DNA of 64,000 nt, taken from NCBI GenBank assembly GCA_049306095.1, contig JBAQPU010000009.1, positions 1 to 64,000 on the forward strand. Reading direction: 5' to 3'. Positions 8,756 through 17,966 of the stretch are shown here, piece after piece (position 1 is the stretch's first letter; each line of letters starts with the position of its first letter). The translations under genes were made by a program, and so were the position numbers. The notes under the pieces are model-generated. The model ran no database searches. It was not told the DNA's origin and saw only the letters and a program-made list of their open reading frames with translations. The DNA is from UBA2336 sp049306095. Its GTDB lineage: Bacteria; Bacteroidota; Bacteroidia; Cytophagales; Cyclobacteriaceae.

Positions 8756-9730
8756 TTACTTCTTTTTTAATCCAATCTCTGCTAATCGCTGATCTAAAAA
8801 TTCTCCTGCGGTAATATCTTCAAACAATTTCGGGTGGCCGGCATCCACACACTCGGGCAAACAGGTAAGGTCCATTTCTGAGCGGGGGTGCATAAAGAAT
8901 GGAATAGAGTAGCGCGGAGTATTCATCTTCTCGCGCGGAGGATTAACTACCCGGTGGATAGTTGACTTTAACTTTTTATTGGTGTGTCTTTCCAGCATAT
9001 CTCCCACGTTCACAACTAACTGATCGGGCAGGGCTGTGATGGGAATCCACTTTCCATCTCTTCGTAAGACCTGCAAGCCATCGGCACTTGCTCCCATCAG
9101 CAACGTAATCAGGTTGATATCGCCATGCTCAGCGGCACGAACCGCATCGGCCGGAACAGAATCAGGATCTTCAATCGGAAAATAATGGATGGGCCGAAGA
9201 ATGCTGTTTCCGTTTTTCACCTTCGCATCAAAATAGTTTTCGGGTAAACCAAGATACAACGCAATGGCTCGCAACATGTGCACCCCGGTTTTTTCCAGGC
9301 GCCTGTAAACCTCCAGACTGATTTCTTTGAACTCGCTGATTTCTTCCGGCCAAACGTTTTCGGGATACTCCTTCCTGATTGGGTCGCCATCCGATACTTC
9401 CTGCCCCACATGATAAAACTCTTTTAGGTCGCCAGTGTTGCGGCCTTTGGCGTGTTCTTTTCCTTTTCCAATGTAGCCTCGCTGACCGGCCAATCCTGCA
9501 ATTTCATATTTCTGCTTCACCGCATCGGGCAGTGCAAAAAATTTTTTGATACTTGAATAAAGTTTTGCCGACAACTCATCGGTTAAATAATGGTTGCGAA
9601 TGGCAACAAAACCAATATTGTTGTACGCTTCACCTAAGGCTGCTACAAACTTATTTTTCTTATCAGAATCATTACCATAAAAATCGGCCAGATCAAGCGA
9701 TGGAATTTCGGTATATAATTTGTCACTCAT
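8756..9730 (-). CDS. 2-oxoglutarate/Fe(II)-dependent oxygenase, isopenicillin-N-synthase-like
   Basis: A 324-residue protein with the DIOX_N-type N-terminal domain (FVAIRNHYLTDELSAKLY) and the C-terminal jelly-roll. The iron ligands are visible as HGDINLITLL (His and Asp, about residues 202-204) and STIHRVVNPP (distal His). RYSIPFF supplies the 2-oxoglutarate-binding Arg-x-Ser. It should couple 2-oxoglutarate decarboxylation to oxidation of an unknown substrate. Close bacterial relatives are mostly uncharacterised, and no biosynthetic cluster surrounds it. The start ATG is well placed for the family N-terminus. Confidence 0.88.
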   Translation of the reverse strand: MSDKLYTEIPSLDLADFYGNDSDKKNKFVAALGEAYNNIGFVAIRNHYLTDELSAKLYSSIKKFFALPDAVKQKYEIAGLAGQRGYIGKGKEHAKGRNTGDLKEFYHVGQEVSDGDPIRKEYPENVWPEEISEFKEISLEVYRRLEKTGVHMLRAIALYLGLPENYFDAKVKNGNSILRPIHYFPIEDPDSVPADAVRAAEHGDINLITLLMGASADGLQVLRRDGKWIPITALPDQLVVNVGDMLERHTNKKLKSTIHRVVNPPREKMNTPRYSIPFFMHPRSEMDLTCLPECVDAGHPKLFEDITAGEFLDQRLAEIGLKKK

Positions 9731-9847
9731 AGCGCTGTTCGTTGGGTTACTGCAAGCTACTTATTTTTAACTAAATTTACCTGCTTGTCACGAACCAGAT
9801 CACGCGCATTGTTGTTAAGAAATCAGTTGAAACAAAACATATTTATA

Positions 9848-10561
9848 ATGAAAACGACCAGAAGAAAATTCATCATTGATTCTACAAAATTAACCCTCGC
9901 TGCAACGGTTGGATCATCCTTGCTGGCAGAGGCAGTTCATGCTGAAACAAGGCTTTCCACGCCTTTTCAATTTATCCAGGCACCGCTACCTTACGCAAAA
10001 GATGCCCTCGAACCGAATATTGATGCCCTGACCATGGACATTCATTACTCTAAACATCACGCTGCCTACATTAAAAATGTGAACGAAGCCATTACGGCAG
10101 AGAATATTTCCTACCAAACCGAAGCTGAATTTTTCGCCAACGCTTCAAAACTTTCTGCTAAGGCACGTAACAACAGTGGAGGTGCATGGAATCATAATTT
10201 TTTCTGGGTGGTGATGAAACCAAATGGTGGCGGAACGCCCACCGGAAAAATAGCCGATGCAATTAACGGATCGTTTGGATCTTTCGAAAAATTTAAAGAA
10301 CAATTTACGAAAGCAGCGATGACGCGCTTTGGCTCGGGATGGGCGTGGTTAGCAATGGAGAATGGAAAATTGAAAATTGGATCGACACCGAATCAGGACA
10401 ATCCATTAATGGACAATTCTGATTTTAAAGGAGCTCCCCTGCTAGGCATCGATGTTTGGGAACACGCCTACTATTTAAAATACCAGAACAAGCGCAACGA
10501 GTACATCAGCAATTGGTTCAATGTCATCAACTGGGATGAAGCAGCAAGACGATTAGGGTGA
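9848..10561 (+). CDS. Fe/Mn superoxide dismutase with Tat-type signal
   Basis: A 237-residue superoxide dismutase. The metal ligands are visible: His in YSKHHAAYI, His in GGAWNHNFFW, and Asp and His in DVWEHAYYLKY. The mature domain is preceded by a leader beginning MKTTRRKFIIDS, which carries the twin arginines of a Tat signal, then a hydrophobic stretch ending near VHAET. This implies a folded, metal-loaded enzyme sent to the periplasm or beyond. The ATG at 9848 is chosen because it gives this leader directly. An upstream extension to 9785 adds nothing family-like. Iron versus manganese use cannot be read reliably from the sequence. Confidence 0.93.
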   Translation: MKTTRRKFIIDSTKLTLAATVGSSLLAEAVHAETRLSTPFQFIQAPLPYAKDALEPNIDALTMDIHYSKHHAAYIKNVNEAITAENISYQTEAEFFANASKLSAKARNNSGGAWNHNFFWVVMKPNGGGTPTGKIADAINGSFGSFEKFKEQFTKAAMTRFGSGWAWLAMENGKLKIGSTPNQDNPLMDNSDFKGAPLLGIDVWEHAYYLKYQNKRNEYISNWFNVINWDEAARRLG

Positions 10562-10700
10562 GTTACGATTTTTTTCCCAAGTTCGGACTAACAAACGGTT
10601 ACTAATTCCCTAATGTAAGTTGCTAGTCCGCAAATGTTAATATTGATATCGAGGGAAAAATTTCAGGATATAGATTGATTACTAGTATAAGGAATTCGCA
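10562..10700. other. Convergent intergenic region with weak inverted repeat
   Basis: The 139 bp between the superoxide dismutase and macroglobulin genes hold a 7-bp inverted repeat, CGGACTA (10584-10590) and TAGTCCG (10624-10630), with a long loop. A T-rich run sits at 10569-10575. It might act as a weak terminator, but the structure is not convincing. No gene is seen. Confidence 0.3.
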
Positions 10701-13700
10701 CTATTTCACCGAAATCTTTATTCCTTCGCTATGACTACTAAATTCTGGTGCGTACATGCATTGAATGGTGGTAATTCCGTTCGAAAAGTTACCCTTGTTA
10801 TTTACACGTAAATCGTATTCAAATACATATACACCGGGGTTGATACTATCGAAGAAGAAATTCATGGAGGCATCCCGAATACTTTGATAATATCCGAGGC
10901 CTTCTTGCCATTTATATTCAGATAAAACGTCTATCGGTTCCAGACCAGCGGCACGCATATCTTTCATGTGTAAAAATTCCATCGGTCGGTCTGCCTTCAA
11001 TTCAATTCGAATACGTAGCAAACTTCCTACTTCAATAGGATTGTCAGCCTTTAATTCAGTCAAAAACTCTCCTTGCTGATCTCGACTGACCAAAAATACT
11101 TTCTTGGATAATTTCAACGGAGTCTCGGCTGATGTGATCTTATCAAGATCTTCATAGTACTGCCAGTATAATCCAGCCCATGCAATACCCTGATCTTTTT
11201 TCGATAGAGTCACCTCATTCATGGCAGGTGTTATCGCGTTTGCCTTCCAAGATGCTTTAAAGTATCCAGTTCCTGCTTCAGGTCGCTGACCGGGTTCTAC
11301 TTTCTGACCGCCAATGCTTACCTCCACTTGTTTGTCTAATGTAAGCCATTCAGTGCCATTCATAAGTAATGCATAAACCGCTTCTGTGGTAGCCTTCGTA
11401 GTCTTCCATTGATTAGTTTGCTTATTTTTAAGTAACCAAATCCTCAGCTCATCAAGGGTTTGTAATTTTGATTTGTTTGACAATAGTCCCTTCTCTGGAA
11501 GGACTTCTGAACAAGCCTCAATCAACAATGCCTGAGTTTCAATGGGAGACTCATACCAATACCAGCTTGCAACATTTTCCTTCCAATATATTCCCATCTC
11601 ATCACTTACAATGGCATTCTCCAATATGGATTGAATAATAGCTTCGGCTTGCTTCGTGTTTTTCAGACGATGTTGAATTAGAGCAATCATCCCTTTCATG
11701 TACAGATTAAAATCCTTCCAGTATTTACCGGATTGCTTTTGAAAATACTCAACGGCAGGAAGGGCTTTTTCATTGATTTTAATATCAGGAAAGAAGCTAC
11801 GCATATACAAATAATGTATCTGTTCATGATAGATGTGTTGCTTGTCTAAAAAATCCTGTGATAGACGTTCACCTTCCTGACTTGTCTTAGCCTGTGTTTT
11901 TATAGATTTTGCCTGTTCAAGCAAGCTGGAATAATCTTTAAGAATTTCATTGTCAAGAAATGAAACCGCATTAGATAAAATTTTCGCTGTTTGCTCATTT
12001 CCTTTAACCTTCAAGTAGTTCAGATGTCCGAATCCTGAAGCCACATGCTGTGTTATGTACCGACTGGCGTATTTACCTCCGGCAAACCAGGTGAACCCAC
12101 CACTACTCAGTTGCAGCGCCTGAAGTTTGTCAAGCGTAGTGGATATCTGAGATTTCATCGTGTTTAGATCAAAAAGTAAAGCAATCCGTTTTTTTTGTTC
12201 GGTTTCACTTTGAGCTTCCCTCAACCAGGGTGTTTCACTTATAATGATGGATTTCAGTTCCTGATTTTTCTCGAGGTTGCTGATTAAGACATCGGATGAA
12301 GCCCATTGATCGAACACTTCTTTTACTTTAGGACTGCTGTTTACTACCTGGCTTGCAAGGGCGTTCGAATAATAGCGGGAGAATAGTTGTTCTGCACATT
12401 CGTGCGGAAACTCCATAAGGTACGGTAGCGCTTGAATAGCATACCATGCTGGATTTGAAGTTACTTCCAGTGTAAGTTGGTGATGCTGCAACGTTGGTGA
12501 GTTTGTATTCTTAAGCTTTTCAAGATGAAATGTTTTTGTCTCACCTGCTTTAACATACATGGGCAATGTCTCTGTCACAAGCATCCTATTGGAAAGAATG
12601 GGTAATGCATTTTGTTCACCGTCACTGAAGTTGCCAGCCTTTGCTACAACCTTGTATTGAATAGCATCTATTCCTGCTGGCACTTTGAGAGTCCACGAAA
12701 CTTCGCTACTTCCTTTAGCAGTCAATTTGAAAGGTTGATTTCGAACCACGTTTTTAAACAAGGCATCAATGGGTTTACCGGTAACTGCATCGGACAACTG
12801 GAGTGCCACGTTTCCCGTTTTTTCCCGGTTTGTTAGATTGGAAATTTTAGCAGAGAAAATAATTTCATCATCAACACGCAAAAAACGTGGTGCATTCGGT
12901 GTCACCATCAGTTCTTTCTGTGTAACGGCCTGTAATGTCTTCGAAGCCGTCAAGATATCTTGAGTGTGAGCAAGTACTTGTAGTTTCCACCGAGTAAGCG
13001 ACTCGGGAGTAGTGAATGTGAAGCTTACCTTACCATTTATATCAGTTCGTAGATGAGGATAGAAAAATGCAGTTTCATTGAAGTTTTTTCTGGCATTTAC
13101 TTTTGCCATTTCTTCATCCAGTTTCTTTTGACCTGATTTGGTAGTAACGATAATGACTCCATTGGTTGCTCTTGCTCCGTACAACGCAGTTGCTGCATTT
13201 CCTTTCAGAACCTGAATTGAGGCAAGGTCTTCATGATCAATACTTGAGAACTCAACGATTACGCCATCCACAACATACAAAGGCTTAGCGGCTCCATCTA
13301 AGGAAGTATTGCCCCTTATGGCAATTCCTGATGTACCTCCAGGCATACCTGTAACTTGTACTCCTTCAGCTCTACCCTGAAAATTCAAACTACCTGAGCT
13401 TATATTGTAGAACATCGCATCACTTGCCATTGAGTCAGCCAGTATCGTAGACACAGCGTATCCTAATGACCTTTTTTCAACTGGGACCCCAAGGGCAGTT
13501 ACAACCACTTCGGATAACTGTGTTACATCCATTGCCATCGCTACATCCATCATGTTCTTATTCCCAACCTTAGATTCCGCAGTCGCAAGTCCAATAAAAC
13601 TAAACACAATCACATCACCCTTATCTGCTGAAAGTACGTATCGACCCTGTGCGTCTGAAGCTGTACCAATCGTAGTTCCTTTAATGATAACATTTACACC

Positions 13701-16700
13701 TGGCAATGGTGATCCGTCTTCAGCACTCGTTATGGTTCCGGAAATCAACCCCTTCCTAAGACTTTTATTATTAAGCGTTGTTATTTTAGAAGGATCACCA
13801 AAGGGTACACCGGTCGAATGCAGCCTTTCTAAATACCGTTGATTCACGTAATAATTATTTGTAATACTAAACCCAAACCAATCCCAATCATCAAAATATT
13901 GTTTCGGTGAAGTATAAAAACTTGTGCTCAGATTTCTAATGGTAAAATTCTGGCTATTGAAACTATTATCTGCTGAAATTCTATTTGAACTATAGTAATA
14001 AGGCTGCTGATTAAGGTTAAATGACCATTCATGAGGTTTGAATTGATCGAGCGATGCATCATACATCGAGGCAAGTATTTCAGCTTCCTTTCTCATCGGG
14101 TCGCTCCCTTTGATCGCAAAGCTCCATGTTTCTTTGCTACCTGGCTGAAGCTTGTCTTTGAATGTCAATGTCTCAATCTCAATCTGTTCGCGCTGTTTAA
14201 CTACCGGGATTCGCTTCGTTATGTGATTGAATCCATTGTATTGAACGCTGGTTGCAAGAACATTAAAACCTCCTTCCATATCTTCTGTAATAGGAATTGT
14301 GATCTCACTTGAACCTGCAGAAAAATGCTTTACATAGGTCTTCGAGATTTTTTGGTTCTTATCAATATCAAGGGTGATGGTCGCATCGGTTGACGCAGAG
14401 CCGATTTTTATTGTTGCAAGGTCACCAACGGTATAACTTGGTCGATTTGTCTCTACTATCATTACCTGGTTATCTGATACTGATTTGTCAGTAGGGTCAA
14501 ACAAGTTGAAACGTGCTATATCTGTAACGGGATTACCATCTTTATCTTTGGTTTTAAGCTCTACGATGTAGCCACCTAACAGCCATGATTTATCGACCTT
14601 CCATTTGATTTCATTTGATACAGCAGAATTAAATGGAATTTCAAGCATTAGCTTTTCCTTTTCAGGGAAACGCTCATCATCTTTATCTTTATAAACATCG
14701 TGTGGAAAGATTTTTTTAAATTCTTCTTCCGACAGAATAGGAAGGTCGGGAGCAGGCCATGGACGTTCCCGTGTAGGAGTGGTCGAGCTCTTTACTTTGA
14801 AAATTTGAATAATTCCCTCGGAGGGAATTGGTTGGGAATTCAAATTTTCGATTGCTATTGATAATTTATTCTCTAAAGCTTTTCGATTAATCTGCGCTTG
14901 TACATTCAGTGTTGCTGTCAGGCTGTGGTATCCAACATTTACACTTGTTGAAGCACTGCGGGTTTCGCCTGTCTTATCAGTCACATCTGCATTGACTTCA
15001 TAATGAAAAACAGGTAGTAAATCTTTTGAAATATCATCGCTTGTGGTTGCCTTGAAAGTAATCTGAAACTCACCTTCTTTATTTGTTACAGCTTCGCCAC
15101 TTACAACTTCTTCCTCTTCTGAACGTGGATATCGGTTGCCCCAATAAGCCCAATGAGGATACCTGACGGTTCGCTTTACGTGATAGGCAATCTTAGCTCC
15201 ATCAATTTTTGCTCCGCTAAAAGAAACTGCTTTTCCGCTAACCCTGATTGAGTCATTGATCTTATATGCGTCCTTTACGGATTCGAATGTTACCTCAAAT
15301 GTCGGTCGCTTATATTCTTCTACATTAATTTCGAATGGATTGTATTCAAAATGGTCCAGGTTGTCCCAGAACCTGCTAGTATCTTCTGAATCTTCATCGA
15401 CATAAATTAAATACTCGCCAGTAATTCCTGATGCAGGTAATTTAAACTCTCCGCTAAAAGAACCATACGTATTGGTTTTGAGTCTCAGGTCACCAACTTC
15501 TTCTCCATTCGGGTCTTCGATGTATACATCAACATACTGACCCACAACTACAGACGAAACTTCGCCTTTTTTCTTGATTAGGATTCCTTTAAAATACACC
15601 GTTTGTCCTGGGCGATAAATACTCCGGTCAGTAAATAGAAATGCTTTTGCTGTGACATAATCATGGTTACGTTCGTTTCTGTAATTAGGGTACATTGTGT
15701 AGTCACCAAAGACAGCTTTATCATTTTCTTTTGTAACAGTTGTTGAAAATGTGATGTACTGTTTTTTAGGTAGCTCAACTTCAATAAACCCATCCTTATT
15801 AGAAGTGAAATGCTTATCAATAATTGATTCAGATTGATTTGCCCTGGATTTTACATGAACATCAGCTTCTTCCAAAGGACGGCCAGTATTCCTGTCCACA
15901 ACCTGAAATCGCATAACGTCTTCAAATGAACTTTCAATCAAGCTCAAGTTCGTAGAATTATAGGTTGTAAATCCATAGATGCTATCTGGACTAGCGATCG
16001 CATAAGAAACAATTAAGTAAGTCCCACCCCCCAAAGGAGGCACTACGATCTCGGTACTATGTTGACGGTAGTCTTGAAGATTACGCAAGCCAACTTTCCA
16101 AGAAGCTGCTCTTTCTAACTTTGAAAGCTCAGCCTCCCGGGTGGAATCGTTCATTGATGAATGAAAACGCTGAGCAAACTCATCTGTGACCTTATACGTC
16201 AGAAATGATAGGCTATCGATGTTAGTATACTCGACCAGAATTCTTGAGGGAGACTGAATTGGAACATATTCTTCCGCTTTTAATGACAAACTCTGACTAA
16301 GGATATGTTCTTTTAAAACCAAACACTTTTCAGCTCCATCACTTTTTCCAAACTTTTGAATTACTTCATTACAAATAGCGAGGGCTTCTTTCTTCTTGAA
16401 CTGATTTTCAGAACCTGTTTGATCACCCTCCCGATTAGCTATATCAGCAAGCTCAAAAGCTACCAGAGCAGAAACCGGATGATTAGCCCATTCCGCTCTA
16501 AGCTTTGTTAAAGCGGATTTAAAAAGTTCCTCTTCATTTTTGAACTCACCATGAGAAACCAAAAAATGGAAATATTCCAATTTCAAGTTTACGTATGCTG
16601 TTGGGTCCTTATCCGCTTTATGAAAAGCAAACAATGCCTTAAAGATTTTTAGCGCTTCGACAGTATGGTTAAGACTATCGGCTGGTAGCATAATATTATC

Positions 16701-17381
16701 AATGTTTTCGAAATAGGTTGGATCTTCCAACGCTAAATCCACATTGAAATCTGAAAATGGGCCTTCATTCGCGCTGTAAAAGTCAAGCGCATTGTGAGCC
16801 AGAAAATCAAACAAGGTGGGTCGATATGATTTTGATTGCAGTGCTTCAATTAATAATTCATCGATTGTAGAAAGCTTTACAGCCTGTGTGGATTGGCTGT
16901 TTTGGAACGATCCCTGAAAATGGTTGTGTATTTCCCGAAACATGGCATCAGCATCCCAAGTACGAAAATCATCAACATTAACGACTAGTTCCGCTCGCGA
17001 CCGATTATAATACGTCCACCTGTTTCCCTGAAAATAATCCCAATAGATATTGGCAAGCACAGACTCCAAGATATTCTTTAGTGGCGCTTGACTTGACTTA
17101 ATTTCATCCTTCCATTTTTTGACTATTAATAATTCGGCATCAGGCTGTGTCAGTGCAAATTTGGATTGGTAGAGAAGAGCCTTAACGCTTTGCGTAGCAT
17201 TCTTGTCATGTTTGGCCTTTGCATAAATCTGGTCTACAACCTCCAAAGCGGACTTTGGCAATGCCCTTACTTCAAACTTATATACCTGGGACCAGTGCTT
17301 AGTGTAGAAATCCTCCTGAGCTAGTAATGGGGATGCAAAAAGTACTAAAATTGATAGTAGGATCGGATCAAGAACTCTCAT
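10701..17381 (-). CDS. Giant alpha-2-macroglobulin-like protein with inserted SusC-type plug module
   Basis: A 2226-residue exported protein with a signal peptide ending near LLAQ. A helical N-terminal region is followed by macroglobulin domains, including the MG2 signature TDRSIYRPGQTVYFKG (about residue 587). From about 1213 comes a foreign-looking module. A carboxypeptidase-regulatory-like domain (SGTITSAEDGSPLPGVNV) precedes a TonB-receptor plug (about 1290-1418: SGIAIRGNTSLDG, LYVVDGVIV, SIQVLKGNAATALYGARA, GVIIVTTKSG). The A2M domain resumes at YPHLRTDINGKVSF (about 1440). The thioester motif C-A-E-Q is intact at Cys1662, inside an alpha-barrel domain (about 1640-2000), with a C-terminal receptor-binding-like beta domain. 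Bacterial macroglobulins trap proteases at the cell surface or periplasm. The plug sits between the bait-side domains and the A2M domain and has no barrel after it. The frame is open throughout, so it is a true fusion rather than two broken genes. Confidence 0.93.
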   Translation of the reverse strand: MRVLDPILLSILVLFASPLLAQEDFYTKHWSQVYKFEVRALPKSALEVVDQIYAKAKHDKNATQSVKALLYQSKFALTQPDAELLIVKKWKDEIKSSQAPLKNILESVLANIYWDYFQGNRWTYYNRSRAELVVNVDDFRTWDADAMFREIHNHFQGSFQNSQSTQAVKLSTIDELLIEALQSKSYRPTLFDFLAHNALDFYSANEGPFSDFNVDLALEDPTYFENIDNIMLPADSLNHTVEALKIFKALFAFHKADKDPTAYVNLKLEYFHFLVSHGEFKNEEELFKSALTKLRAEWANHPVSALVAFELADIANREGDQTGSENQFKKKEALAICNEVIQKFGKSDGAEKCLVLKEHILSQSLSLKAEEYVPIQSPSRILVEYTNIDSLSFLTYKVTDEFAQRFHSSMNDSTREAELSKLERAASWKVGLRNLQDYRQHSTEIVVPPLGGGTYLIVSYAIASPDSIYGFTTYNSTNLSLIESSFEDVMRFQVVDRNTGRPLEEADVHVKSRANQSESIIDKHFTSNKDGFIEVELPKKQYITFSTTVTKENDKAVFGDYTMYPNYRNERNHDYVTAKAFLFTDRSIYRPGQTVYFKGILIKKKGEVSSVVVGQYVDVYIEDPNGEEVGDLRLKTNTYGSFSGEFKLPASGITGEYLIYVDEDSEDTSRFWDNLDHFEYNPFEINVEEYKRPTFEVTFESVKDAYKINDSIRVSGKAVSFSGAKIDGAKIAYHVKRTVRYPHWAYWGNRYPRSEEEEVVSGEAVTNKEGEFQITFKATTSDDISKDLLPVFHYEVNADVTDKTGETRSASTSVNVGYHSLTATLNVQAQINRKALENKLSIAIENLNSQPIPSEGIIQIFKVKSSTTPTRERPWPAPDLPILSEEEFKKIFPHDVYKDKDDERFPEKEKLMLEIPFNSAVSNEIKWKVDKSWLLGGYIVELKTKDKDGNPVTDIARFNLFDPTDKSVSDNQVMIVETNRPSYTVGDLATIKIGSASTDATITLDIDKNQKISKTYVKHFSAGSSEITIPITEDMEGGFNVLATSVQYNGFNHITKRIPVVKQREQIEIETLTFKDKLQPGSKETWSFAIKGSDPMRKEAEILASMYDASLDQFKPHEWSFNLNQQPYYYSSNRISADNSFNSQNFTIRNLSTSFYTSPKQYFDDWDWFGFSITNNYYVNQRYLERLHSTGVPFGDPSKITTLNNKSLRKGLISGTITSAEDGSPLPGVNVIIKGTTIGTASDAQGRYVLSADKGDVIVFSFIGLATAESKVGNKNMMDVAMAMDVTQLSEVVVTALGVPVEKRSLGYAVSTILADSMASDAMFYNISSGSLNFQGRAEGVQVTGMPGGTSGIAIRGNTSLDGAAKPLYVVDGVIVEFSSIDHEDLASIQVLKGNAATALYGARATNGVIIVTTKSGQKKLDEEMAKVNARKNFNETAFFYPHLRTDINGKVSFTFTTPESLTRWKLQVLAHTQDILTASKTLQAVTQKELMVTPNAPRFLRVDDEIIFSAKISNLTNREKTGNVALQLSDAVTGKPIDALFKNVVRNQPFKLTAKGSSEVSWTLKVPAGIDAIQYKVVAKAGNFSDGEQNALPILSNRMLVTETLPMYVKAGETKTFHLEKLKNTNSPTLQHHQLTLEVTSNPAWYAIQALPYLMEFPHECAEQLFSRYYSNALASQVVNSSPKVKEVFDQWASSDVLISNLEKNQELKSIIISETPWLREAQSETEQKKRIALLFDLNTMKSQISTTLDKLQALQLSSGGFTWFAGGKYASRYITQHVASGFGHLNYLKVKGNEQTAKILSNAVSFLDNEILKDYSSLLEQAKSIKTQAKTSQEGERLSQDFLDKQHIYHEQIHYLYMRSFFPDIKINEKALPAVEYFQKQSGKYWKDFNLYMKGMIALIQHRLKNTKQAEAIIQSILENAIVSDEMGIYWKENVASWYWYESPIETQALLIEACSEVLPEKGLLSNKSKLQTLDELRIWLLKNKQTNQWKTTKATTEAVYALLMNGTEWLTLDKQVEVSIGGQKVEPGQRPEAGTGYFKASWKANAITPAMNEVTLSKKDQGIAWAGLYWQYYEDLDKITSAETPLKLSKKVFLVSRDQQGEFLTELKADNPIEVGSLLRIRIELKADRPMEFLHMKDMRAAGLEPIDVLSEYKWQEGLGYYQSIRDASMNFFFDSINPGVYVFEYDLRVNNKGNFSNGITTIQCMYAPEFSSHSEGIKISVK
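13128..13745 (-). other. Carboxypeptidase-regulatory plus TonB plug module inside the macroglobulin gene
   Basis: This sub-region encodes about residues 1213-1418 of the macroglobulin protein. The first 75 residues match the CarboxypepD_reg-like fold that precedes SusC/RagA receptors. The rest matches the plug domain, with the typical order IRG, LYVVDG, then SIQVLKGNAATALYGARATNG. There is no TonB box or beta-barrel. The frame and surrounding macroglobulin domains continue on both sides. Confidence 0.85.
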
Positions 17382-17629
17382 AGTATTTGGTTAGGTAACA
17401 ATATGATGCTTAGATATTATTTATTCCATATATAAAATGACTATTAGGCAACATCGTAAATATTTTGGCAAAGAGTTCATTAGCTAACACAGGCATTGAA
17501 TACGGTGTTTAGCCGTTAAAAAACTTTAACTGCACAAATATAGAGAGGTAACTAAAAAACCTTAAAGCAGAACCACTATAAAACCTATCTTAAACAGGTT
17601 CTTCCACCCATCAGTGTGACAGTGCCTCC
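17382..17629. other. AT-rich intergenic region upstream of the macroglobulin gene
   Basis: The 248 bp separate two divergent genes. On the minus strand a TATATTTG box fits the Bacteroidota -7 consensus TAnnTTTG (17542 to 17535), about 150 bp upstream of the macroglobulin start. No matching -33 TTG was found at the usual spacing. No gene, tRNA or clear operator is seen. Confidence 0.35.
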
Positions 17630-17914
17630 ATGCTGCCTTCCGAAGAATCCGGTTCCTGCTCAAACCTTGATTGGCTCGAAACACTCATTCAAAACGCCCA
17701 ACAAAGTTCCTCCCGCGCAGTGGTGGTTCGCTATCAGTACCATCATCAAACGGTTTACTGCATCAACACTTGTATTGATTGTGCCGACAGCATGAGTCAG
17801 GTATTCACCTGTTCAGGCGAGGTCATTTGCCAGTTTGGTGGAATTGCCGGTTTGAACACGTGCCCCGACTTTGAAAAAACCGCGATCGGTCGAAAGGTGA
17901 TTTGGCATACTTGA
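17630..17914 (+). CDS. Small cysteine-rich protein, DUF6970-like
   Basis: A 94-residue protein with seven cysteines. After a Trp-containing N-terminal helix (LDWLETLIQNAQ) comes a beta-hairpin-like VVRYQYHHQTVYCI. Next is a Cys-dense stretch (NTCIDCADSM, FTCSGEVICQFGGIAG), ending with NTCPDFEKT. The order of these elements resembles what I recall of the DUF6970 family of Bacteroidota (Y-x-Y, Q-x-V-Y-x, paired Cys, G-x-x-I-C, GGI-x-G, C-x-D-F). The function is unknown. Relatives I recall are exported, but no signal peptide is visible here from the ATG at 17630. A start further upstream cannot be excluded. Confidence 0.6.
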   Translation: MLPSEESGSCSNLDWLETLIQNAQQSSSRAVVVRYQYHHQTVYCINTCIDCADSMSQVFTCSGEVICQFGGIAGLNTCPDFEKTAIGRKVIWHT

Positions 17915-17966
17915 TTTAGGCTTTGCATCCACGCCAATTCATGATAGCTTTGTATAAACTGCCGGC

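Noticed and set aside
10701..17381. Assembly join or frameshift creating the macroglobulin-plug fusion
   Set aside because: The frame is uninterrupted, macroglobulin domains continue on both sides of the plug in the right order, and composition does not change. It is treated as real, though reads should confirm it.
17382..17629. tRNA or small RNA gene in the AT-rich gap
   Set aside because: No cloverleaf, CCA end or strong hairpin with T-run could be found by eye.
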